The notes under the pieces are model-generated. The model was given only the letters and a program-made list of their open reading frames with translations. It had not been told where the DNA came from and did no database searches. A stretch of DNA of 15,035 nucleotides, taken from positions 1 through 15,035 of the forward strand of contig JAEYZK010000402.1 of the NCBI GenBank assembly GCA_023428085.1, given 5' to 3'. This document shows, in pieces, positions 1 to 6,062 of the stretch. Made by a program: the position numbers and the translations under genes. Numbering within the stretch: position 1 is the stretch's first letter; each line of letters opens with the position of its first letter. Source of the DNA: Pseudomonadota bacterium. GTDB lineage: Bacteria; Myxococcota; Myxococcia; Myxococcales; Anaeromyxobacteraceae.

Positions 1-1890
1 GATGTTGCGCGCGTCGAAGTGGCGGTACCCGACGAACAGGCCCTCGCGGTACCAGACGCTGCTGCCATTCCCGGGGAACATGTCGGTCGTGCTGCCGTAG
101 GCGCTGCTCGCCGTCGGGTAGTCCGACAGGCTCGCGCCGAAGGTGAGCGGCAGCTTGCCGGACGGGTTCACGTCGCCGAACAGCACGCGGGCGATCGCCG
201 GCGCCTGCATCTCGCCGAGGAGGCTGCTCCAGAGGATGGCGCGGACGCTGCTCGCCCACGGCATGGTCATCTGGCCGGGGGAGACGACCATCACCACCGT
301 CGGCGTGCCGGTCGCCGCGATGCGCGTCGCGAGGGCGTCGGAGTTGGCGTTGGAGAACGACCGGGCCGCGCCGAAGTTGAGGCCGCCGCGGTCGCCGCCG
401 TCGCCGTAGCCCTCCATGGACGTCGCGCAGAGGACCACGATGGCGGCGGCCTTCCCGGCGGCGAGGCTGACCGCGGCGTCGATGTTGGCCTCGGTGCCGT
501 ACGGGATCGTGCTCGCCGAGACGCCCAGCGCGTTCGCGATCGCCTGGCGCGGGGTCATGATGGTCTTGCCGTTGGTGAGCCCCTCCGCCGAACCCTTGCC
601 CTGGAACACGTGGTTCGTCTCGGCGCACTGGCCGAAGACGGCGACGTTCCGGTTGGTCTTGGAGAGCGGCAGGAGCGGCACGCCGGCCGCCGCCGTGTTC
701 TTGAGGAGCACGATCGACTGCTCGGCGGTCCGCTGCGCCGCCTGGAGGTTCGCGGCGGTCGAGACGAGCTTGGTCTCGACGCCCTGGGCCTTCGTGACCT
801 TCGCGGTCGGGACGTCGTCGAGGTTCGTGATGAGGTGCGCGAACACGATGCGCCGCGCCATCTCGCGGGCGGTCGCGTCGGTGATCTGCCCGTCGAGGTT
901 GAGGAACCAGAGGTTGTTGTTCATCTCGACGTCGAGGCCGGCGTTGGCGGCCTTGGCGCCGGAGTGCGTCGCGCCCCAGTCGGACAGCACGAAGCCGCGG
1001 AAGCCGAGCTCGCCCTTGAGCAGGGTCTTGAGCACGTACGAGTTCTCGCAGGCCCAGTCCGTGCCGGTCGGCGTGGCGACCTTGTTGTACGAGCACATGA
1101 ACGCGCCGACGCCCGCCTCCACCGCCGCCTTGAAGGGCGCGAGGTAGACCTCGTGCTGCGTGCGGTCGTCCACGTTGACGGTGATCGTGTCGCGGTTCGT
1201 CTCGTGGTCGTTGTTCAGGTAGTGCTTGGCGGTCGCGATGATGTTGTTGCTCTGGATGCCCGTGACCGCCGAGGCGGCGAGCTGCGCGGAGAGGAACGGG
1301 TCCTCGGAGAAGCTCTCGAAGTTCCGGCCGCCGCGCGGATCGCGGATGATCTGCATCGTCGGGCTGAGCGAGACGTTCGCGCCCTTCGCCTTCTTCTCGG
1401 CGCCCTGCGCGGTGTACATCGCGACGGCCTGATCCACGTCCCAGCTCGAGGCCACCGCGAGCGGCGCGGGGAAGATGGTGCAGCCCTGGAGGCTCCCGCC
1501 GCAGGTGACGGGCCCGTCGAGCAGGCGGAGCTCGCGGATCTTGAGGCGGCTCTCGAAGTCGGACGTGGACAGCATCACGCCGTTCATGAAGCTGAGCGGA
1601 TCCTGCGACCAGGTCCACCAGTCGGTCGTCAGGCGCACCGAGTGGAACATGTCGTACGTGGCGGCCCGGTTGCTCGCGTACATGTCGTCGGCGATCGTCT
1701 GGGCCTGCGTCCACGCGGCCTCGATCTCCGCGCGCGGCTTGACGAGCGTGGCCGACGCGGTGGCCTCGCGCGCGGCCGAGGGTTCCGGCGTGCCGCCCTG
1801 CGCGCACGAGAGGACCGCGGCGAGCGCCGCGAGGGGGATCAGCTCGAGGGACCGGCGTCGCCGGCCCGGCGTTCCACGGATTGTCGTCAT
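1..1890 (-). CDS. Glycoside hydrolase family 3 (beta-glucosidase-like) lipoprotein, 3' end cut by window edge
   Basis: Exported GH3 enzyme, probably releasing glucose (or xylose) from the non-reducing ends of beta-linked oligosaccharides. Read on the minus strand there are 630 codons with no stop before the edge. ATG at 1890 follows a good Shine-Dalgarno, GGAGAGAG. Residues 1-29 form a signal peptide with an arginine run (RRRR, 10-13), a hydrophobic stretch and lipobox AVLSC with Cys29, so a lipoprotein is likely; the RRSLEL stretch leaves Tat export possible. The N-terminal barrel has LLDGP, an AKHYLNND stretch and GFVLSDWGATHS, whose Asp304 is the expected catalytic nucleophile. In the second domain, MEGYGDGGDRGGL (from 492) resembles the fungal/plant-type acid/base loop, making Glu493 the candidate acid/base. 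The last visible residues, EGLFVGYRHFD, are a typical GH3 C-terminal signature, so only the fibronectin-like tail or the extreme C-terminus is missing. Family is confident; substrate is not determinable. Confidence 0.95.
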   Translation of the reverse strand, partial: MTTIRGTPGRRRRSLELIPLAALAAVLSCAQGGTPEPSAAREATASATLVKPRAEIEAAWTQAQTIADDMYASNRAATYDMFHSVRLTTDWWTWSQDPLSFMNGVMLSTSDFESRLKIRELRLLDGPVTCGGSLQGCTIFPAPLAVASSWDVDQAVAMYTAQGAEKKAKGANVSLSPTMQIIRDPRGGRNFESFSEDPFLSAQLAASAVTGIQSNNIIATAKHYLNNDHETNRDTITVNVDDRTQHEVYLAPFKAAVEAGVGAFMCSYNKVATPTGTDWACENSYVLKTLLKGELGFRGFVLSDWGATHSGAKAANAGLDVEMNNNLWFLNLDGQITDATAREMARRIVFAHLITNLDDVPTAKVTKAQGVETKLVSTAANLQAAQRTAEQSIVLLKNTAAAGVPLLPLSKTNRNVAVFGQCAETNHVFQGKGSAEGLTNGKTIMTPRQAIANALGVSASTIPYGTEANIDAAVSLAAGKAAAIVVLCATSMEGYGDGGDRGGLNFGAARSFSNANSDALATRIAATGTPTVVMVVSPGQMTMPWASSVRAILWSSLLGEMQAPAIARVLFGDVNPSGKLPLTFGASLSDYPTASSAYGSTTDMFPGNGSSVWYREGLFVGYRHFDARNI

Positions 1891-1936
1891 CGCTCTCTCC
1901 ACGGGTGCTCGCGCCGTCGAGAGAGAGCGGCGCGAG
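1891..1936 (-). promoter_or_regulatory. Interleaved inverted repeats over the ribosome-binding site of the GH3 gene (possible pseudoknot)
   Basis: Two perfect 9-bp inverted repeats interlock just upstream of the start codon. Repeat A pairs CTCGCGCCG (1908-1916) with CGGCGCGAG (1928-1936) around an 11-nt loop. Repeat B pairs CGCTCTCTC (1891-1899) with GAGAGAGCG (1921-1929). In the mRNA, the loop of hairpin A (CUCUCUCUCGA) is complementary to the Shine-Dalgarno GGAGAGAG at 1893-1900. The RNA could form hairpin B, hiding the ribosome site, or an H-type pseudoknot in which hairpin A's loop binds it. The geometry is directly visible; a regulatory role is inference. Low-complexity GA/CT runs contribute to repeat B. 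Confidence 0.5.
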
Positions 1937-2094
1937 GTGAGTCGCTGCGCACGTCGGCGATGCACCGCGCTCGACCTCCCGAGCCCGGGGGCACCGCGCC
2001 GCTGGATCCACGCCCGTCGGACCGCCCACGGGCCGTTGTTTCGCGAGTCCCGAGCACCTTACGCCATGCCGCGCAGCCGGTGAAGGCGATGTGC

Positions 2095-2112
2095 GGCGCA
2101 AGCGTTTGCGCC
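2095..2112. promoter_or_regulatory. LacI-family-type operator palindrome upstream of the GH3 gene
   Basis: GGCGCAAGCGTTTGCGCC is an 18-bp inverted repeat with one mismatched pair (20 bp if flanking C2094 and G2113 are counted) and a central CG. The AAnCGnTT core is typical of operators bound by LacI/GalR-family repressors. It sits 46 bp past the upstream kinase stop and about 205 bp before the GH3 start, which would fit a promoter with a long leader. An 11-bp half (CGTTTGCGCCG) is identical in front of the sugar-binding protein gene at 12696-12706. No LacI-family regulator is encoded in the window. Confidence 0.55.
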
Positions 2113-2157
2113 GTCGGTTGGTACGTGCGAGCGCGGCGCGGACGCCCCGCCCGAGCG

Positions 2158-2997
2158 TCATGCCGACGGGAGGCCGGCGATCGGGAGGAACGCGCGGAAG
2201 CGGGTCCCCCGACCGTGGGTGCTCTCGACGTGCACGGATCCGTCGCTGCGCGCGATGAGCTCCTGCACCACCGGGAGCCCGAGGCCCGCCCCGGCGCCGG
2301 CCGGCTTCGTCGTGAAGAACGGCTCGAACATCCGGGCCATGGTCTCCGCGGGGATGCCGGGGCCGTGGTCCTCCACCTCGAGCATCGCCTGCTCCGCTGC
2401 GGTGAGGTCGGAGCCGAGCTCCGCGGCGACCGCACGCGGCAGGCGCCAGACGCCGACATGGACCGTGCCCCCGCGGGGCATCGCGTCCCGCGCGTTCAGC
2501 ACCAGGTTCGTGACCACCTGCCGGACGGCGCCAGGGCGCATGAGGACGGGGACGTCCTCCGTGGCCTCGACCGCGAGCCGGTGCGTTCGGCCCAGCGCCC
2601 GATCGAGGAAGCGCGCCGCGGCCTCGACCTGGAGCGCGAGGTCGAGCACCTCGGGCCGGTGCTCCTCGCGCCGCCCATGAAGGAGGAGCTCCCGCACGAG
2701 CTCGCGGGCCAGGCGCTCCGCCTGCTGGAGGTCGCGGGCCGCCTCCCGGAGCGCCGGGTCGGCGCTCTCCGCGATCAGCAGCGCGTTCGCCCCGATGACC
2801 TCGAGCATGTTGCCGAGCTCGTGCGCGACGCACAGCGTGAACGTCCCGACCGCCTGGAGCCGCTGCGCGTGGAGGACGTGCTCGTCGATCCGCCGCCGCG
2901 TCCGCTGCCGCAGCCATCGCGCGATCCGAGCGAGGACGCCGCCGGGTGCCCCGCCCCCGGCCTGCGCGTCGTGGTTCCTGATCTGCTCCACCCGCAT
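2158..2997 (-). CDS. Soluble NtrB-like sensor histidine kinase, no recognisable sensor domain
   Basis: A 279-residue histidine kinase consisting of little more than the catalytic core. ATG at 2997 is preferred over an upstream ATG (3084) because GGAGGA lies 6-7 nt before it. A basic, possibly amphipathic stretch (21-37) leads into the dimerisation helix QRLQAVGTFTLCVAHELGN, with phospho-acceptor His59. The more usual box is HEINN or HDFNN, so ELGN is a mild variant. The ATPase part has LVLNARDAM (Asn168), DHGPGIP (210-216), MFEPFFTTK (223-231) and GAGLGLP (236-242), so all ATP-binding boxes are intact. There are no membrane segments, PAS or receiver domain, so its input must come from a partner or an unrecognised N-terminus. 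It is transcribed divergently from the neighbouring receiver/kinase/regulator run across a 221-bp gap, which suggests, but does not prove, a shared circuit. Confidence 0.9.
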   Translation of the reverse strand: MRVEQIRNHDAQAGGGAPGGVLARIARWLRQRTRRRIDEHVLHAQRLQAVGTFTLCVAHELGNMLEVIGANALLIAESADPALREAARDLQQAERLARELVRELLLHGRREEHRPEVLDLALQVEAAARFLDRALGRTHRLAVEATEDVPVLMRPGAVRQVVTNLVLNARDAMPRGGTVHVGVWRLPRAVAAELGSDLTAAEQAMLEVEDHGPGIPAETMARMFEPFFTTKPAGAGAGLGLPVVQELIARSDGSVHVESTHGRGTRFRAFLPIAGLPSA

Positions 2998-3218
2998 GAC
3001 GTTCCTCCATGACGCGGCGCGTCCGCGCGCCGGCGTCGGCGGGGAGGTAGCGCTCCGCGCCGGCGGCAGCGGCGGGCGAAACACCGGATGCGCGCCTCGG
3101 GTGGACCGGCCCGCCGCCGTCGGGTGAACGCCCGACGCCGCGTGAGGCGAGGACCCTGCGCCGGTTTCGGGACATCACCCGGTCCCGCGGCGGCCCTGCC
3201 CACGCCACCTGTCCCGCC

Positions 3219-3605
3219 ATGGACTCCAGGACCCGCAGCCCCGCCCCCGACACCCCGATCACCGTGCTCGTCGTCGAGCCGGCGCCGCTGCTCGCGGCCC
3301 GGCTGTTCCGGATCGCGCTCCTGTGCGAGAACCTGGACGTCGCGCTCGCGGAGGGCTTCGCGGCGGCGGTCGCGCGCCTGCAGGCCGACCCGTTCGACGT
3401 CGTGATCGTGGACGTGGACACGATGGCCTGGCCCGCGCTCCGCGAGCTCGACGCGCTCCGCGGCGCGGCGCCGGGCGCGCTCCTCGTCGCGGTCACCTGC
3501 GAGGCCGACCCCGAGATCTCGCTCGCCTGCCGGGCCCGCGGCGCGGACCGGGTCCTGGACCTCCACGCCGTGCTCGCCGAGCTCGTCCGCCTCTCCGGCC
3601 CGTAG
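3219..3605 (+). CDS. Stand-alone degenerate response-regulator receiver protein
   Basis: A 128-residue protein with the receiver fold pattern and no output domain. ITVLVVEPAPLLAARLF occupies the beta1/alpha1 position, where the usual acidic pair is replaced by Glu20-Pro21. DVVIVDVDTM supplies a plausible phospho-acceptor, Asp65. LLVAVTCEAD provides the conserved Thr (Thr93). The conserved Lys after GAD is missing: GADRVLDL has Leu115 there. With half the acidic pocket and the Lys lost, phosphorylation may be impaired or absent, so it may act as a binding or decoy partner. The start is less certain than others because there is no clear Shine-Dalgarno before ATG 3219; the reading frame and the domain beginning at residue 14 support it. 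It lies 98 bp before the PAS kinase on the same strand and is divergent from the NtrB-like kinase. Confidence 0.8.
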   Translation: MDSRTRSPAPDTPITVLVVEPAPLLAARLFRIALLCENLDVALAEGFAAAVARLQADPFDVVIVDVDTMAWPALRELDALRGAAPGALLVAVTCEADPEISLACRARGADRVLDLHAVLAELVRLSGP

Positions 3606-3703
3606 GGGGCCGGTGGTCCACCGCTCCCGCCCCCGGGAGAGTGCTCCGCGGGCGCACCCCCAAGGGAGCGGCCCGCGCCGCCGCGCAGGCACATCCGGAC
3701 GGG

Positions 3704-4837
3704 ATGGTCGAGGTATCGACGCCGGGTGACGCCGTCCGGGTGGCGCGGCCTCCGGAGCGAGAGCTGCTCGAGAGCTGGGAGCTCCTGAAGGCCCTCGTGG
3801 ACGCGAGCCCGGACCTGATCTGGACCGTGGACGCCAAGGACCATCGGCTCCTCACGTACAACCGCGGGCTCGAGCAGTACTTCGCCCGGCATCGCGGGAT
3901 CGCGCTGCGGCTCGGGATGGACCTCGTCGAGCTCGTGCCCGAGCCGCCCCTGACCGCCCGGTGGCGCGCGCTCTACCGCCGCGCGCTGGACGAGCGGGGC
4001 ACCCACGTCCCCGAGTACCAGACGTCCGTCGGGGGACGGGTGCTGGACCTCCACCTCCGGGTGCTGTGCTGCGAGGACGTCCCGTACGCCATCACGGCCT
4101 TCGGCCGGGACATCACGCTCCAGGTGCGAGCCCAGGCGGAGCTCCGCGCGAGCGAGCGACAGCAGGCGCTCCTCGCGGCACGGCTCCAGCAGGTCGCCGA
4201 GGAGGAGAAGTCGCGGCTCTCCCGCGACCTCCACGACCGGCTCGGACAGCTCCTCACCGGCCTCACGCTCGACCTCGTCTGGATCGAGGAGCGGCTCGAG
4301 GCGCTCGCGCCGTCGCCCGACGTCGGCGCCCTCGTCGATCGCGCCGTGGCCGCGTCCGAGCTCGCCGCGCAGACGATCGTCGAGGTGCAGCGGATCGCGA
4401 CCGAGCTCCGGCCCGCGTCGCTCGATCGCCTGGGGCTCGGCGCGGCGCTCCAGCACGAGGCCCGGAGGTTCCAGGAGCGCGCGGGCATCGCCTGCCGCGT
4501 CGAGCTCGGCGACCCGCTCGCCACCGTCGGGCCGGACGCGGCGACGGCGCTCTACCGCATCGCCCAGGAGGCGCTGACGAACGTCGTCCGGCACGCGCGC
4601 GCCCGGGAGGTCGTGATCCGGCTCTCCACGGAGCCGGACGGGATCCTGCTGGCGGTGGACGACGACGGGATCGGGATCGACCCCGCCGTCGCCGGCGCGG
4701 CGAGCTCGCTCGGGCTCGCGGGGATGCGCGAGCGCGCGACGATGCAGGGCGGCGCGCTCGTCCTCCACCGCCGGGCCGGGGGCGGCACCCGGGTCGAGGC
4801 GCGCCTCCCGCTCGCGACGGAGGGGACGCGGCCGTGA
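3704..4837 (+). CDS. PAS-domain sensor histidine kinase, HisKA_3 (NarX/DegS-type)
   Basis: A 377-residue cytoplasmic kinase, the expected partner of the overlapping NarL-type regulator. ATG 3704 is chosen because homologous sequence starts just after it; a weak GGACGGG precedes it, and the open frame further upstream overlaps the receiver gene out of frame. Residues about 25-140 look like a PAS domain (LVDASPDLIWTVD, then ITAFGRDIT), giving a small-molecule or redox sensing input of unknown ligand. A coiled linker (140-168) leads to RLSRDLHDRLGQLLT with phospho-acceptor His177, the HisKA_3 signature. The ATPase domain has IAQEALTNVVRHA (Asn293), VDDDGIGID (Asp319-Gly324) and LGLAGMRER. No transmembrane segments are visible. 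The stop codon shares 4 nt (GTGA, 4834-4837) with the next start, so kinase and regulator are translationally coupled. Confidence 0.93.
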   Translation: MVEVSTPGDAVRVARPPERELLESWELLKALVDASPDLIWTVDAKDHRLLTYNRGLEQYFARHRGIALRLGMDLVELVPEPPLTARWRALYRRALDERGTHVPEYQTSVGGRVLDLHLRVLCCEDVPYAITAFGRDITLQVRAQAELRASERQQALLAARLQQVAEEEKSRLSRDLHDRLGQLLTGLTLDLVWIEERLEALAPSPDVGALVDRAVAASELAAQTIVEVQRIATELRPASLDRLGLGAALQHEARRFQERAGIACRVELGDPLATVGPDAATALYRIAQEALTNVVRHARAREVVIRLSTEPDGILLAVDDDGIGIDPAVAGAASSLGLAGMRERATMQGGALVLHRRAGGGTRVEARLPLATEGTRP

Positions 4838-5466
4838 CGCGGTTCCTGCTCGTGGACGACCACGAGGTGATGCGCGCCGGGGTGCGGCAGGTGCTCGCGG
4901 GCGGGTTCGACGGCGCGTCGTTCGACGAGGCGGCCACGGCGGCCGAGGGCCTCGCACGCCTCGTGGCGGCGACGGCGGACCTCGTCGTCCTGGACCTCGC
5001 GATGCCCGGCCGCGGCGGGCTCGAGCTGCTCGAGGAGGTGAAGCGGCGGTGGCAGCGCCTGCCGGTCGTCGTCCTCTCGGCGTATCCGGAGCAGGAGTTC
5101 GCGGTGCGGTGCCTGCAGCTCGGGGCGTCGGGGTACGTCGCGAAGAGCGCGACCGCGCACGAGCTCGTCGCCGCCTGCCGGGCGGCCCTCGGCGGGCGCA
5201 AGTACGTCACGCCCACCCTCGCCGAGCACCTCGCCAACCTGGTCGACGGGACGGCGCCGCGGCCGCACCACGAGATGCTCTCGCCGCGCGAGCTCCAGGT
5301 GCTCCGGCTCGTGGCGAGCGGGCTGAGCCTCAAGGAGATCGCGGCGCAGCTCTCGCTCGGAGAGAAGACGGTCTCCACCTACCGGCAACGCATCGCCGGC
5401 AAGCTCGGCGTCTCGACGAACGTCGAGCTCACGCGGTACGCGCTGCGGAACGGGCTCGCGGAGTAG
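4834..5466 (+). CDS. NarL/FixJ-family response regulator
   Basis: A 210-residue DNA-binding regulator. GTG 4834 follows GGAGGGGAC with good spacing and overlaps the kinase stop. The receiver domain is complete: FLLVDDHEVMRAG (Asp8, Asp9), phospho-acceptor Asp54 in VVLDLAMPG, Ser82 in VVLSAYPE and Lys104 in GYVAKSA. A linker leads to a LuxR-type helix-turn-helix (about 143-205): LSPRELQVLRLVASGLSLKE, then a recognition region containing LGEKTVSTYRQRI and the tail LGVSTNVELTRYALRNGL. It should be phosphorylated by the upstream PAS kinase and bind DNA as a dimer. Its targets are unknown, but the methyltransferase gene 6 nt downstream is co-transcribed and autoregulation is possible. Confidence 0.95.
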   Translation: MTRFLLVDDHEVMRAGVRQVLAGGFDGASFDEAATAAEGLARLVAATADLVVLDLAMPGRGGLELLEEVKRRWQRLPVVVLSAYPEQEFAVRCLQLGASGYVAKSATAHELVAACRAALGGRKYVTPTLAEHLANLVDGTAPRPHHEMLSPRELQVLRLVASGLSLKEIAAQLSLGEKTVSTYRQRIAGKLGVSTNVELTRYALRNGLAE

Positions 5467-5472
5467 CCTCGC

Positions 5473-5970
5473 ATGGACCAGCCTCTCCCCGCCCCCGCGC
5501 CGCGGCTGCTCCTCCGGGCCGTCCTCGCCTTCGCCGCCATGCCCGCGATCGTGGCGGGCGTCGCCCCCTGGCTCCTCCTCCGGAGCGATCGCTGGCGCGG
5601 CCCGCCGCAGCCCCTGGGCCTCGCCCTGGCCGCGCTCGGGATCGCGGGCCTCCTCTGGTGCGTCCGCGACTTCTACGCGATCGGGAAGGGCACGCTCGCG
5701 CCCTGGGCCCCGCCGCGCCGCCTGGTCGTGCGCGGGCTCTACCGGTTCGTGCGGAACCCGATGTACGTGAGCGTCCTCGCGACCGTGGCCGGGATCGCGT
5801 GGTGGCGCGCGTCGCCGGTGCTGGCCGCGTACGCGGCCGCGCTCGCGGTCGCGTTCCACCTCCGCGTCGTCCTCGGCGAGGAGCCCGGGATGGCGAAGCG
5901 GTTCGGGGAGGAGTGGACCGCGTACCGGACGGCGGTCCGGCGGTGGGTGCCGGGGCCGCCGCGGGGGTGA
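5473..5970 (+). CDS. Isoprenylcysteine carboxyl methyltransferase-like (ICMT/PEMT fold) membrane protein
   Basis: A 165-residue integral membrane protein resembling the bacterial ICMT/PEMT-type methyltransferases, which use S-adenosylmethionine. Hydrophobic segments are visible at about 12-36, 48-64 and 99-128. The family core is present: GLYRFVRNPMYVSV (88-101), then EEPGMAKRFGEEWTAYR (136-152), which contributes to cofactor and substrate binding in this family. Bacteria lack prenylated CaaX proteins of the eukaryotic kind, so the real substrate (lipid, small molecule or peptide) is unknown. ATG 5473 lies 6 nt after the response-regulator stop, with GGAG at 5460-5463 as ribosome site, so it is the last gene of the signalling operon. 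A GC-rich hairpin follows directly after its stop. The family call is good; the reaction is uncertain. Confidence 0.85.
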   Translation: MDQPLPAPAPRLLLRAVLAFAAMPAIVAGVAPWLLLRSDRWRGPPQPLGLALAALGIAGLLWCVRDFYAIGKGTLAPWAPPRRLVVRGLYRFVRNPMYVSVLATVAGIAWWRASPVLAAYAAALAVAFHLRVVLGEEPGMAKRFGEEWTAYRTAVRRWVPGPPRG

Positions 5971-5994
5971 GTGGGCGGACGGACGGCCGCCTGC
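5971..5994 (+). terminator. Possible hairpin terminator after the signalling operon
   Basis: Immediately after the methyltransferase stop, GTGGGCGG can pair with CCGCCTGC (5 Watson-Crick pairs GGCGG/CCGCC, then two wobbles and a G-C) around loop ACGGACGG. It is followed by a C-rich run rather than a T-tract, so it is not a classical intrinsic terminator. Position is the main support. Confidence 0.3.
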
Positions 5995-6045
5995 CGCTCC
6001 CCCCCGGTCCACGTGCGCCCTCCCGGCTCGGCGGCCAACCAGGTG

Positions 6046-6062
6046 TTTAGGTTGACCCCTGT
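6046..6062 (+). promoter_or_regulatory. Possible -10 element placed for a leaderless glgX transcript
   Basis: TAGGTT (6048-6053) in the locally AT-richer TGTTTAGGTTGA lies 9 nt before ATG 6063, and there is no Shine-Dalgarno in between (only CCCCTGT). A start site 7-9 nt downstream of that hexamer would fall at or just before the start codon. No convincing -35 box is seen. This is a weak call based on spacing and composition. Confidence 0.25.

Noticed and set aside
19..3012. A 997-codon open frame on the plus strand, opposite the GH3 and histidine kinase genes
   Set aside because: It is antisense to two clearly recognisable genes, crosses the gap between them, and its product is a low-complexity Arg/Ala/Gly/Glu/His-rich string with no family signature. 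Strong third-position GC bias removes stop codons on the opposite strand.
3323..3703. N-terminal extension of the PAS kinase reading frame
   Set aside because: It overlaps the receiver gene in another frame and translates to Arg/Gly/Pro-rich sequence; ATG 3704 with a weak ribosome site directly before the PAS domain is a better start.
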